Assembly: GCA_016927475.1 (NCBI GenBank)
Contig: JAFGMO010000007.1
Span: 1-64,000 of the forward strand
Direction of reading: 5' to 3'
DNA length: 64,000 nucleotides
Source: Candidatus Aminicenantota bacterium
GTDB lineage: Bacteria > Acidobacteriota > Aminicenantia > Aminicenantales > Aminicenantaceae
Shown here piece by piece: positions 6,533 to 15,427 of this stretch. Position numbers and translations under genes: made by a program. The notes under the pieces are model-generated. The model was given only the letters and a program-made list of their open reading frames with translations, was not told the origin of the DNA and ran no database searches. How positions within the stretch are numbered: position 1 is the stretch's first letter; the number at the start of each line of letters is the position of its first letter.

Positions 6533-7951
6533 GTGAATCAATCACTCCTCACAGTGAAAGAACTCAGTTCTTTTCTTCACGTGCATCCTAATACAGTCTA
6601 TAAGTGGACGGATGAAAAGAAGATCCCTTTTATCAAAATAAACGGTCTTGTCCGGTTTAAAGAGAAACAGATTGAAGACTGGCAAGACCGGAATGAGTCA
6701 CAAGTTTATAAAAGCCCTTCCTTTCTCCCTAATCTCATGATTTCCCTTCCTGAATTTGATAAAATGCTCCTGAAAGGAAGGAGCGCTTTGAGTAAAAATT
6801 CAAAGCGCTGGAATTATGGTTTTGGGTCTGTTTACACAAGAAAGACAAAACAGGGAAAAGTACGCTGGTACATCGACTATCGAAACGAAAACGGAGAACG
6901 GGTTCAAAAAGTCGTTAAGAATGCACAAACAAGGGATCATGCCGTGATTGAACTTCGGGAAAAAATCGCTGAATGTTTCATGAAGGATCATCCATCTCAG
7001 CAAAAAACAAAAAAAGTGAAATTTTCAAAGTTCGCCGAAATGTACATCGAGGATTATGCAAAAGTGAACAAGGCAAGCTGGAAAGATGATGAGTACAGAA
7101 TTTCAAAGTTCGCTGAATTTTTCGGGGATATTTACCTTGATGAACTCCCGCCGGTTGCCATCGAAAAGTTCAAAATGGAAAGGTTGAAACAGGGAGCAGA
7201 AAAATCCACAGTGAACCGTTATCTTACCATCCTTAAGAGAATGTACAACGTTGCCATCGAGTGGGGTTATACGAAAGGAAATCCGGTAAATGCTGTAAAG
7301 TCCTTTCCTAAAGCAGATAAGCTTAAGGAAAGGATATTACCCCAAGATGAAGAAGAACGCCTCTTAGAAGCCGCCTCAGCGCATTTAAAGCCGATTATCA
7401 TCATGGCCCTTAATACGGGAATGCGGAGGGGAGAAATCCTTAACCTGAAATGGAACGATGTAAATCTTGAGGCAAAAGAGATAAAGCTGGTTAAAACAAA
7501 AAGCGGAAGATCAAGAATCGTTGACATCAACTCGGTACTTTTAAAAGAACTCTCCGGCCTGTTAAAAACAGGCAAAAAACAGGACTTTGTCTTTCTTAAT
7601 CCCAAAACCGGAAAGCCCTACAATAAGCTTCAAACTTCCTTTGATGGAGCTTGCAGGAGGGCGGATATTAAGGGATTACGTTTCCATGATCTAAGGCATA
7701 CGTTTGCCAGTCGCCTTGTTGGAAAGGGAGTGGACCTCATCAAGATCAAAGAAATCTTAGGTCACAGCACGGTCAAGATCACAGAACGTTACACTCATTC
7801 GGACCGGAAAGAAAAGAAAAAAGCCGTTGAGCTGCTGTGTAAAAAACCGGACAAACCGGCTGAAATCCAGGAAAATCTGTTACATATCTGTGACACCAAG
7901 AGGAACAAGAAAAATGAGACCGCTGTATCTCCTTTTTTTACAGTGAATTAG
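6533..7951 (+). CDS. Tyrosine recombinase/integrase with N-terminal excisionase-like HTH
   Basis: This 472-residue protein starts with GTG. Residues 1-52 (LLTVKELSSFLHVHPNTVYK and RFKEKQIEDW) form a MerR/excisionase-type winged HTH, unusual at the front of an integrase. Residues about 94-150 form an arm-type binding domain, about 165-265 the SAM-like core-binding domain, and the rest the catalytic domain. Catalytic residues are R298 (TGMRRGEIL), H385-x2-R388 (FHDLRHTFAS), H411 (LGHS) and Y420 (ERYTH). It lies 23 bases before a tRNA-Val 3' fragment, so it is very likely the enzyme that placed this element. Bases 7558-7585 inside it match the H module of the distant array. Confidence 0.93.
   Translation: MNQSLLTVKELSSFLHVHPNTVYKWTDEKKIPFIKINGLVRFKEKQIEDWQDRNESQVYKSPSFLPNLMISLPEFDKMLLKGRSALSKNSKRWNYGFGSVYTRKTKQGKVRWYIDYRNENGERVQKVVKNAQTRDHAVIELREKIAECFMKDHPSQQKTKKVKFSKFAEMYIEDYAKVNKASWKDDEYRISKFAEFFGDIYLDELPPVAIEKFKMERLKQGAEKSTVNRYLTILKRMYNVAIEWGYTKGNPVNAVKSFPKADKLKERILPQDEEERLLEAASAHLKPIIIMALNTGMRRGEILNLKWNDVNLEAKEIKLVKTKSGRSRIVDINSVLLKELSGLLKTGKKQDFVFLNPKTGKPYNKLQTSFDGACRRADIKGLRFHDLRHTFASRLVGKGVDLIKIKEILGHSTVKITERYTHSDRKEKKKAVELLCKKPDKPAEIQENLLHICDTKRNKKNETAVSPFFTVN
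7558..7585. repeat. H-module copy inside the integrase gene
   Basis: CCTGT (7558), ACAGG (7568) and ACAGGAC (7579) are separated by A-rich spacers with an 11-base step. This is nearly identical to the H module at 3173-3201, including the following ACTT. In the protein it encodes LLKTGKKQDF, in a loop between catalytic motifs. Confidence 0.6.
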
Positions 7952-7974
7952 ATGAAGGAAAAATCCCTTAAGTA

Positions 7975-8024
7975 CCGGTCTTACAAACCGGGTGTCACTG
8001 GTTCGATCCCAGTACCGCCCACCA
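7975..8024 (+). repeat. tRNA-Val(TAC) 3' half: attachment-site remnant
   Basis: The sequence folds as the 3' part of a tRNA. The anticodon arm is CCGGT/ACCGG at 7975-7991 with loop CTTACAA (anticodon TAC at 7982-7984). The variable loop is GTGTC. The T arm is ACTGG-TTCGATC-CCAGT at 7997-8013. The acceptor 3' strand is ACCGCCC with discriminator A and an encoded CCA ending at 8024. No D arm or 5' acceptor strand (expected to start GGGCGGT) precedes it; the integrase gene does. Tyrosine integrases typically cross over at the anticodon loop and leave such a copy, so the intact tRNA should lie at the far, off-window end. Confidence 0.85.
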
Positions 8025-8155
8025 TCTCCCCAGTAATCCTCTACAGCCTCGCTGATTTAAACTTTTGATAAAAAACATAAACTTTTTCCTCAGGGAAGAT
8101 GAAGTATTATTTCTTTTCTTCAATGATGTAACCAGCCATACAACTCAGGACGTAC

Positions 8156-8584
8156 TCAGGAATCCGCCTCCTGCGGTCCCTTCCCGATCATCATCTTTCC
8201 CTTGAAATATTTCCGCCGGATGGCCTTGGTTTCTTTGGCCCAGTTTTCCAAGCCGACGGCTTTGATCCGGCAGAGATTAAAAAGTTTCAAGTTGTGAGGG
8301 AGGGCATCAGCCCGGTCCGCACAGGGATGCAGTTTGTCGCAGGGGAATTCATCACAATCGCAGCAGAAATCGACGCCCTTGCTTTCCACACAAACCTTTG
8401 TGGGACAGGGATACGGTATAAACAAACAACCGCTGACCCGACATCCCCGGCAGGTGATCTCTTCGGGCTTTTTCCCGAAGATGGAACCCAGCCGGTTTTG
8501 CAACTCCGGAGTCACATTCTTCTCAAAAATTTCGCAGTTGAAACAATCGATACCGCAAGGCGAGGTGAGTTGTATATAGTCCAT
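8156..8584 (-). CDS. Cys-rich DUF3795-like protein
   Basis: This is 142 residues from the ATG at 8584, which has AAAGGAG upstream. It has at least ten cysteines in the DUF3795 arrangement: CGIDCFNCEIF near the start, ITCRGCRVSGC, then VCVESKGVDFCCDCDEFPC. Such proteins are thought to bind zinc or an Fe-S centre; their function is unknown. It stands alone, the first chromosomal gene after the element boundary. The 130 bases between the tRNA fragment and this gene hold nothing I recognise. Confidence 0.8.
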   Translation of the reverse strand: MDYIQLTSPCGIDCFNCEIFEKNVTPELQNRLGSIFGKKPEEITCRGCRVSGCLFIPYPCPTKVCVESKGVDFCCDCDEFPCDKLHPCADRADALPHNLKLFNLCRIKAVGLENWAKETKAIRRKYFKGKMMIGKGPQEADS

Positions 8585-8695
8585 GTTGATTTCTCCTTTC
8601 AATTCCGTAGATTGAGTCTAAAGCAAGCTGAATATTTCATTCCTATTACTGGTATTGAGAAAAATCTAAGAAAAAGGGGAACCGTTTTCGCTTTT

Positions 8696-11600
8696 TTACT
8701 CCAGGTCGGCCAGCCGTTCTCGAGCGTCCTTCGTCTCGACAATTCCCGGGTCAGCGTTTTTCCAAAGGTCGAGGAACTTTCGGTAAGACTCGGCCGCCTT
8801 GGTCTTCATCGCTTTTTTCTCGAAAATTCTTCCCAGCATATAAAAGCTTTTGGCGTATATATCGCCGTAATGGAACCGGCCGGAGGTCAGCTCGATGATG
8901 CCTTCAAACTGTTCCTGGGCCTCGTCGAGGTCCTCTCTTTTCCAATAGGCCCAACTCAAAGAATCCATGAACAGGGCATGATCCGTAGGCCAGCCCGCTT
9001 CAGCCGGCAGCAAAGCCAATGCTTTTTTAAAAAACTCGATGGCTGTGCCGAAGCGGCCTTTCTTCGACTCCACCATTCCCTTGAGGTGATTAATATAACG
9101 GACATGTTTGGGAATCAATCCCCGGTTGACGACGCCGGTCAGTTCATCGATAGCGGCTTCAGCGCTTGGAATGTCTCCCTGAAGAATAAAAATCAGTCCT
9201 TTGAGGTATAAAGCGAGTGTTTGTTTTGAGAAACTCCCCTTCTTCTCAGCTTTTTTCCCTTCTTCTTCACAGATTTTCAACGCTTCTTTTGTATCGCCCC
9301 TGCGCAGAAGAGGATAAACTCGAAAAAGACGGCTCACTGTATACTCATCTTCATCATTTATTTTCAAAGCCGAATCCCCCGCTTTTCTGTAATGCTCCAC
9401 TGAATCTTCGAATTTGCCTTCATATAACCTCAAAGTCCCCAGACACTGGTGTCCCCATACGGATCCGATTTTCTCTTCCGTGTCCATTAGCTTCAAGAAA
9501 ACATCCTCTGCCTTTTCATACTCCCCTTGGCAGAGAAAAAGGTCTCCCTTAAAACTTAAAAAGGAGGGATCTGCCGGCGACATCGCCAACGTCCTGTCAA
9601 TCTCCTTTAAGGCCAGGTCATATTTTCTCTGAGACAGGTAGAGTCCCGACAAGGAAAAGCGGATTAAGGGATGGTCGGAAACGGAATCGAGATAGTTGTT
9701 GAGGACCCGGGCTGCTTCGTTATGTTCATTACGGACCATGAGAAGCTCGGCCTTCCAAAAATCGCGATAAAAACTCTCCTTTTCGGTGTGTTTTTCCAAC
9801 TCTTTCCAGGCTTCATCATAACGCTCGAGCGTATAAAGAGTCACGACAAGGTTCGTCCTGGCGCCGTGTTCATCAGGGTAGATAGCCAGCAATTCTCGGT
9901 AAGCCGCGATGGCTTTATCCCAATCGCTCTCAGAGGACATTCTGTAATGCTGGGCTTCGATTCTCAGCCGCTCCCGTTCGGAGGTTTTATGCCTGTACTC
10001 AAAGGCCTTCAAGGCGTATTTTTTCGCTTCCGTGCTGTAGCCGAGGTTTTCCCAGGCAATGGCGAGCGAGCGGTAGGCTGTGGCGAATTCGGGATCCAGA
10101 GCAACCGCTTTTTCTGTAAGAACGATGCTCTCACGGTATTTACCGGCATCAAAAAGCTTCCCGCTTTCGACATAATATTTCAGGGCTTCGGGAGAGTCGG
10201 TGGTGATATTCATCACATTCTTATCGATATCATCGGCGATGGCCGTCTTAGAAAAATCAAAAGCGGCCTTGACCTTCCTTGTCAGATCATCCACCATGGA
10301 GAACAAACTTTTTTCCCCGACACCCTCGACGCGTTCCGAGGCCAGCGTCTCCCTGGATTGAGGTCTTTGAATCTGAATGTCGATTCTAAATGTTTTCCCG
10401 GCTTTGAGGAGTTTGCCGACGATAACATGCTCGACCTTACTCTTACTGGCGACGCCTTCGAGGTCGGCAAAGGAAAAGGTCGCCGCATTTTCCCGGTTCA
10501 TTTCTTTGAGGACATGGAAAAGCTCTTCCCCGCTGAGAACGCGAAGATGCCGTGATTGAGAAAGATCGGTGATCAACAGATCGGATAGGGCTTTTCTCCA
10601 ATGATCCAGGGAAGAATCCCCCGTGTTATTCTCAAAATACATGACCGCGATAGAAGGCTTATTCGATGAGACCGTTTCTACGGTCCTTTGTCTCCAAGGG
10701 CTCCATATCATCAGCCCGATGATAACTACAGCCGTCACAACGAGAGCCGGCAGAAGGAATTTCCACAGGTTGAACGAGACCGTAACCTGGCGGGAGGTAC
10801 GAGGCTTTTTTTGGGGAATAACCCGGTCCGTTGTGGGAAGCCCCTGCTCGATTTTTTCAAGCTGTAACTTGATCTCTTCGGCTGTCTGATATCTTTTCTC
10901 TTTCTCTTTTTCCAAACACCTCAGTATAAGCCGGTTCAGGTCTGCGGGAATTTGAGGATTCCACTCTTTGGGATCAGTGGGCTTTTCGCCTTTTTGTTTG
11001 AGCCCCGTGGCAAACGGCGTGTCGGCTTCGAAAGGCAGGCGGCCGGTGAGCATCTCATAGAGAATGATTCCCAGCGAATAGATATCCGACCTTCGGTCGA
11101 TGTCCTTGGCCTCCACCTGTTCCGGGGACATATACTCGGGGGTTCCGATCATCATACCATGTCCCGTGATCCCCTTACCGCTGGCCGAACGGGCGATGCC
11201 GAAGTCCATGATCTTGGCTTTTCCGTCCTTATCTATCATGATGTTGTTGGGCTTCAGATCCCTGTGGACCACTCCAAGCCTATGGGCCTCTGATAATCCT
11301 TCACATATTTGTTTGGCTATGGAAAGAGTGGTGGAGACTGCCAGCTTTCCTGTTTGCCGTATGAGAGCTTTCAAATCCTGTCCTTCCACGAATTCCATGG
11401 TGATGTAATAGTTCCCTTTTTCCTTGTTCAGGTCATACATTCGGCAGACGTTTTTGTGGGTGATGTCGCGGGCAGTTTTTAACTCGTTCCGAAAGCGCTC
11501 GATGGTTTTTTTGTCCGCCGCGATCTCCGGCTTGATAAGTTTCAGAGCGACCTTGGAATAAACTTCTTTATCGAGGACTTTGTAAACCCGGCCCATACCG

Positions 11601-11788
11601 CCTTTGCCCAGTTCTTCGATAATCTGGTAGCGGCCGGCAAATGTGGAGCCTGTCGTCAATTCTTCGGCGGGAGCTTCAACGGTCTCGGTGACGGATATTT
11701 TTTGGGGCGAAAGCGGTGCGGCACATTCCTTACAGAATTTGGAATCTTGAGGATTGTTCATTCCGCAATTCGGGCATTTGTTTTCCAT
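8696..11788 (-). CDS. Zinc-ribbon Ser/Thr protein kinase with FlgO-like and TPR domains
   Basis: This is 1030 residues from ATG 11788 (GGGGA upstream). Order: a zinc ribbon (CPNCG...FCKEC, residues 5-22); a kinase at about 53-330 with glycine loop GKGGMGRVY, Lys in VALKLIK, HRDLKPNN, DFG and GTPEYMSPEQ; a membrane segment near 355-375; a FlgO/TolB-like domain (SIAVMYFENNTGDSSLDHWR); then about ten TPR repeats to the end. The kinase would face the cytoplasm and the TPR part the periplasm or outside. This architecture is common in Acidobacteriota and Aminicenantes. No partner phosphatase is adjacent. Function beyond phosphorylation of Ser/Thr targets is unknown. Confidence 0.92.
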   Translation of the reverse strand: MENKCPNCGMNNPQDSKFCKECAAPLSPQKISVTETVEAPAEELTTGSTFAGRYQIIEELGKGGMGRVYKVLDKEVYSKVALKLIKPEIAADKKTIERFRNELKTARDITHKNVCRMYDLNKEKGNYYITMEFVEGQDLKALIRQTGKLAVSTTLSIAKQICEGLSEAHRLGVVHRDLKPNNIMIDKDGKAKIMDFGIARSASGKGITGHGMMIGTPEYMSPEQVEAKDIDRRSDIYSLGIILYEMLTGRLPFEADTPFATGLKQKGEKPTDPKEWNPQIPADLNRLILRCLEKEKEKRYQTAEEIKLQLEKIEQGLPTTDRVIPQKKPRTSRQVTVSFNLWKFLLPALVVTAVVIIGLMIWSPWRQRTVETVSSNKPSIAVMYFENNTGDSSLDHWRKALSDLLITDLSQSRHLRVLSGEELFHVLKEMNRENAATFSFADLEGVASKSKVEHVIVGKLLKAGKTFRIDIQIQRPQSRETLASERVEGVGEKSLFSMVDDLTRKVKAAFDFSKTAIADDIDKNVMNITTDSPEALKYYVESGKLFDAGKYRESIVLTEKAVALDPEFATAYRSLAIAWENLGYSTEAKKYALKAFEYRHKTSERERLRIEAQHYRMSSESDWDKAIAAYRELLAIYPDEHGARTNLVVTLYTLERYDEAWKELEKHTEKESFYRDFWKAELLMVRNEHNEAARVLNNYLDSVSDHPLIRFSLSGLYLSQRKYDLALKEIDRTLAMSPADPSFLSFKGDLFLCQGEYEKAEDVFLKLMDTEEKIGSVWGHQCLGTLRLYEGKFEDSVEHYRKAGDSALKINDEDEYTVSRLFRVYPLLRRGDTKEALKICEEEGKKAEKKGSFSKQTLALYLKGLIFILQGDIPSAEAAIDELTGVVNRGLIPKHVRYINHLKGMVESKKGRFGTAIEFFKKALALLPAEAGWPTDHALFMDSLSWAYWKREDLDEAQEQFEGIIELTSGRFHYGDIYAKSFYMLGRIFEKKAMKTKAAESYRKFLDLWKNADPGIVETKDARERLADLE

Positions 11789-11931
11789 AACATTCCCCTG
11801 AATTTTTCTAAAAAATATCAAGTAAGACAAAAAGAGTCAAATAAAGAATGCCGCAAGAAAAAAAATACCGATAATTGAACCAGCTTGAATTCAAAAGATT
11901 TTGTATCTCTATCCCTTTACCTCGTTTAGGT

Positions 11932-14358
11932 TCACTCGAATCTCAGAGAATCCACAGGATTCATAAACGCGGCGCGTGCTGCTTGATAGATAACGGTCAG
12001 CGCTGCGATAAACAACGTTGAAACTCCGGCCAGAACAAAAATCCAGGCCCCGATGGAAATCCTGTAAGCGAAATCCGTAAGCCACCTTCTCATTACGAAG
12101 TAGGCGACAGGCCAAGCGATAACGTTTGCGATAACGACCAGGACCATAAACTCCTGCATAAGCAGTCTGATAATACCCGGAGCCGTTGCTCCCAAAACTT
12201 TCCTGATGCCGATTTCTTTGGTTCGTCGCTCTGCCATAAAAGCCGCCAATCCGAACAACCCCAAACAGCCGATAAACACGGCCAATACGGCAAACAGGGC
12301 GAATATTTTCCCCACCCTTTGCTCCGATTGATACATGGCCCCGAATCTTTCATCCATGAATGCGTAACTGAAAGGAGCATTCGGCAGGAATTTCTTCCAT
12401 TTTTTTTCAAGAAGGCCGATGGTCTTGGCCATATCCTCAGTTTTGACGCGGAAAGAGATACTTCCCGTGCTTCTGCCCAAATACATCACGAGCGGACCAA
12501 TATTTTCTCGCAGGGTTTCATAATGGAAATCCTCTACAACGCCGATCACCCGGTGAAGCTTAAGCCCTTCTTGAAGGCCCATAACCCGTCCCACCTTGTG
12601 CTCCAGCGGCCGGTCCCAGCCGAACTGTTTGGCCATGGCCTGGTTTATGATGGCAGCATCCACATCCGTGGAGTATTCCCTTGAGAAGTCTCTTCCCTCA
12701 ACGATGTTCATACCCATTGTTTCGATATAATCGTGATCGACAATCCAGTTTTGCATCGGAGAAGCTCTTTGGCTGTCTCTAACTCCGTCGGGAAAAACGC
12801 CCGAGTTATCCCTGCTGGATGGGGTTACAGGTAAGTAGTTCGTGACCGTACCGCTGACAATCTCAGGATAAGCGAGCATCTCGTTCTTAAAGGCCTCCGT
12901 CTGTCTCCCCAGGAGATAAGTGTCGTTGAGGATGAGCACCTGTTCCTTATCGTACCCCAGTTTTTTATTCCGAATGAAATGGAGCTGGTCGGTGACGATA
13001 AAAGTCCCGATGATCAGGATGATCGAGGCTGTAAACTGAAACACCACGAGTCCATTTCTGAACCACCCGGCCTTCACCCCAGTCCTCAACGAACTTTTAA
13101 GAACATTAACCGAACGGAATGCAGAGATAAAAAAAGCAGGATAACTTCCCGCCAGGAATCCGGTTATGATGGTGACCACAAACACGATAAAAATCATGGA
13201 AATTTGACTCAAATCCGTCATCCCCAAGGTTTTACTCGAAAGCTTATTGAAAGGAATAAGTGTAAACCTGACTAAAAAAAGAGCCAGGATCATTGATATC
13301 ACGCTCAATACCATCGATTCGGTTAGAAACTGGCCGACCAACTGTTTCCGGAAAGACCCCAAAATTTTGCGGATTCCCACCTCCTTAGCCCGCCCTGCCG
13401 AACAGGCCGTGGATAGATTCATAAAATTGATGGCGGCGATGATAATGATAAAAAACGCAATGGCCGAAAAAATGAGCACATATTTGGTATCACTGTTCGG
13501 CTCAAGCTCCCCCAATAGGTTTGAGTGCAAATGAATACTTTTCAGGGGTTGCAAAAAGTATTCGGTCAACATTTCTCCCTGCTCGGCATATTCTTCTACG
13601 GAGGTTCCCATAAAGGCTGTCATCTGGGGATTTACATATTTTTCTATGAGTTCTTCGAACTTGACTTCTAAAGTTTTATAGTCCGTCCCTTCATGTAGAC
13701 GAATATAGGTCGGATAGTTCATGCTTAGCCAGATCTGATTTTTACTGTCCGAAAGAGACTCCATGGAAAGGAGGATGTCATAATGGAAATGGGAATTCTC
13801 CGGAATCTCTTCGAATACACCTGCGACCTTGTAATCCGTTCTGTTATCCAGTCTAAGAGTTTTTCCGATAGGATTCTCTTCCCCGAAATATTTTTGAGCG
13901 GTTTTCCGGCTCAGAACCAAGGTGTTCGGTTCTTTGAGTGCTGTTTGGGGATCTCCTTTAAGAAGGGGCACCGTGAAGATGTTAAAAAACGAGGCATCCG
14001 TAAAGACAATGCGGCTTTCCTTGGTGGCGTTATCCCCGTACTGAACGATAAAGCTTCCCTGGTCACGAAAACGAACAGCCTCTTCGATCTCTGGGTAGGT
14101 TTCGAGGATGACCTTAGCCATGGGAGCCGGAGCCGCGCAAACATTAAAGTCCCGGCCCCCCCAGTGTCCGGAAAAGGCGATTCTGTATATTCGGTCGGCA
14201 TCTTCGTTGTAATTGTCGTAGCTCAGCTCATCATGCACATAAAGAAGGATCAAAAGACAGGCGGCCATTCCGATGGCCAACCCGGAGATATTGATGAGCG
14301 AATACCCCTTATGTTTGAAAAGGTTTCTAAAGTTTGTTTTGAAATAATTTAACAGCAT
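11932..14358 (-). CDS. Orphan FtsX/MacB-type permease
   Basis: This is 808 residues from ATG 14358 (GGGGAAGAAG upstream). The N-terminal membrane helix (GYSLINISGLAIGMAACLLI) is followed by a MacB periplasmic core domain, three FtsX helices, a second periplasmic core, and a second FtsX set ending in PVDSLRFE. This is the duplicated 'orphan permease' form typical of Acidobacteriota-like genomes. No ABC ATPase or membrane fusion gene lies nearby, so the energising partner must be encoded elsewhere, or the protein has a mechanical or signalling role. Two paralogues lie at 24800 and 27650. Confidence 0.9.
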   Translation of the reverse strand: MLLNYFKTNFRNLFKHKGYSLINISGLAIGMAACLLILLYVHDELSYDNYNEDADRIYRIAFSGHWGGRDFNVCAAPAPMAKVILETYPEIEEAVRFRDQGSFIVQYGDNATKESRIVFTDASFFNIFTVPLLKGDPQTALKEPNTLVLSRKTAQKYFGEENPIGKTLRLDNRTDYKVAGVFEEIPENSHFHYDILLSMESLSDSKNQIWLSMNYPTYIRLHEGTDYKTLEVKFEELIEKYVNPQMTAFMGTSVEEYAEQGEMLTEYFLQPLKSIHLHSNLLGELEPNSDTKYVLIFSAIAFFIIIIAAINFMNLSTACSAGRAKEVGIRKILGSFRKQLVGQFLTESMVLSVISMILALFLVRFTLIPFNKLSSKTLGMTDLSQISMIFIVFVVTIITGFLAGSYPAFFISAFRSVNVLKSSLRTGVKAGWFRNGLVVFQFTASIILIIGTFIVTDQLHFIRNKKLGYDKEQVLILNDTYLLGRQTEAFKNEMLAYPEIVSGTVTNYLPVTPSSRDNSGVFPDGVRDSQRASPMQNWIVDHDYIETMGMNIVEGRDFSREYSTDVDAAIINQAMAKQFGWDRPLEHKVGRVMGLQEGLKLHRVIGVVEDFHYETLRENIGPLVMYLGRSTGSISFRVKTEDMAKTIGLLEKKWKKFLPNAPFSYAFMDERFGAMYQSEQRVGKIFALFAVLAVFIGCLGLFGLAAFMAERRTKEIGIRKVLGATAPGIIRLLMQEFMVLVVIANVIAWPVAYFVMRRWLTDFAYRISIGAWIFVLAGVSTLFIAALTVIYQAARAAFMNPVDSLRFE

Positions 14359-14445
14359 CTTCTTCCCCCGTCTTGCCTGCATGATCTGTTGGTATCGGCC
14401 AAATTAATGAATGATGCAGGCTGAAGTCAAATCATATGTCTCAAT

Positions 14446-14613
14446 ATGAAAGAATACGAAAAAAAAGTCAAAGATTTGGTTCGCCCGGAATACAGCTTGG
14501 CAAACTTAATTCGGGTTATCACGGTTTTGGATGCCTGCCAATATTGTGGAATCCATAAATCAGCTAAGCAGCACCGTTCTATGTTTTTCGGTAAACATCT
14601 TTTCTATGATTGA
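14446..14613 (+). CDS. Possible small ORF, unrecognised
   Basis: A 55-codon frame (MKEYEKKVKDLVRPEYSLAN, then a CQYCG pair) lies between the permease and the toxin gene and overlaps the toxin's 3' end by 35 bases on the opposite strand. It has no ribosome site. It may be a gene remnant or chance. Confidence 0.2.
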   Translation: MKEYEKKVKDLVRPEYSLANLIRVITVLDACQYCGIHKSAKQHRSMFFGKHLFYD

Positions 14614-14833
14614 CGGTTTCAATCCAGATATTTTGCTTCTCATCCACAAAATTAATAATCCTGTATCGACCGACCCTGTAAGAATATTCTCCTTCAAGCT
14701 CACCCATGAGTTTTTTTCCCAAAAAAGGATTTTTCTTTATCTCCTGAAGCGCTTCCTCGATTTTTGATTGAATTTTCTTAGGGGCTTTGCGAAATCTTTT
14801 TTGAAAAGTATTGGTGAGGAAAAACTTTGTCAT
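14579..14833 (-). CDS. RelE/ParE-family toxin
   Basis: This 84-residue basic protein has the RelE/ParE fold signature: FQKRFRKAPKKIQSKIEEAL, KNPFLGKKLMGELEGEYSYR, VGRYRIINFVDEKQN and a C-terminal NHRKDVYRK. The closing H-R-x-x-x-Y-R motif is typical of RelE-type mRNA interferases that act on the ribosome. It follows the Phd/YefM-like gene by 14 bases on the same strand, giving the antitoxin-first order expected of this class. It is not in the AT-rich element. Confidence 0.88.
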   Translation of the reverse strand: MTKFFLTNTFQKRFRKAPKKIQSKIEEALQEIKKNPFLGKKLMGELEGEYSYRVGRYRIINFVDEKQNIWIETVNHRKDVYRKT

Positions 14834-14847
14834 TAGGGGCTGTTCGG

Positions 14848-15099
14848 TTATTTTTTTTCTATAAATTCCTCGTAGGAGATAAACCGACCCTTGCGAATAT
14901 CCTCCTTCGCCTGTTTGATATCGCTGAGTGTTTCTTTATCTGCCATTATTTCCAGAGTTTCCACCTCATTAGGGCTCAAAAGAACAGCCTTAGGTTTGGA
15001 CCGCTGGATAATGATGTAACGTGACCGGTCCTCGTGGACCTCCTTGACTTTAGAAAAAATGGTTTTTCTCAATTCAGAAATTCCGATTGTTTTGTCCAT
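14848..15099 (-). CDS. Phd/YefM-family antitoxin
   Basis: This is 83 residues from ATG 15099, with GGGGGC upstream. The N-terminal part (TIGISELRKTIFSKVKEV and YIIIQRSKPKAVLLSP) is the Phd/YefM DNA-binding fold. The acidic C-terminus (KEDIRKGRFISYEEFIEKK) is the toxin-wrapping tail. It directly precedes the RelE/ParE-like toxin. A perfect palindrome 20-35 bases upstream is a likely operator for autoregulation. Confidence 0.88.
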   Translation of the reverse strand: MDKTIGISELRKTIFSKVKEVHEDRSRYIIIQRSKPKAVLLSPNEVETLEIMADKETLSDIKQAKEDIRKGRFISYEEFIEKK

Positions 15100-15118
15100 A
15101 CTGCCCCCTGCAAATATT

Positions 15119-15134
15119 GTACAATACATTGTAC
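15119..15134 (-). promoter_or_regulatory. Palindromic operator/promoter of the Phd-RelE operon
   Basis: The perfect inverted repeat GTACAAT-AC-ATTGTAC lies just upstream of the antitoxin start. Read on the minus strand it contains TACAAT, which could serve as the -10 box, so antitoxin binding would block transcription. The 260 bases between here and the next promoter show no gene. Confidence 0.6.
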
Positions 15135-15391
15135 GATAATGCTAGGTTATATGTATTTTTATGTGTTTTTATTTGGTCTTTCGAATGACTGAACAATTTT
15201 CCGCTCCAATCTATTCGCTCTGGAAATACAGAAATATAGTTGGGAGGACCAAATTTATTGATAAGACTAAGAATAAATATACTCTTTATCCTATGTGAAG
15301 GGGTAATTTTTATATTTTTTATTCAATAAGACAAGCCAGCCAAGCAATACAATTCCAAAAAGTTTACCGAAAAAATCGCTTTAAAAGCTGA

Positions 15392-15421
15392 TTGACACTA
15401 TCTTCAGCAATAAACGATAAT
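15392..15421 (+). promoter_or_regulatory. Sigma-70-type promoter, probably giving a leaderless mRNA
   Basis: TTGACA (15392-15397), an 18-base spacer, and GATAAT (15416-15421). The downstream ATG at 15428 is 7 bases after the -10 box, where transcription should start, and no ribosome-binding site is present. Confidence 0.6.
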
Positions 15422-15427
15422 AAATAC

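Noticed and set aside
7952-8024. Complete tRNA gene
   Set aside because: No D arm or 5' acceptor strand precedes the anticodon arm, so only the 3' half is present.
8294-9211. Long plus-strand frame across the DUF3795-like and kinase genes
   Set aside because: It is antisense to two well-supported genes and has no recognisable domain. The same holds for other long antisense frames over the kinase, permease and HEAT genes.
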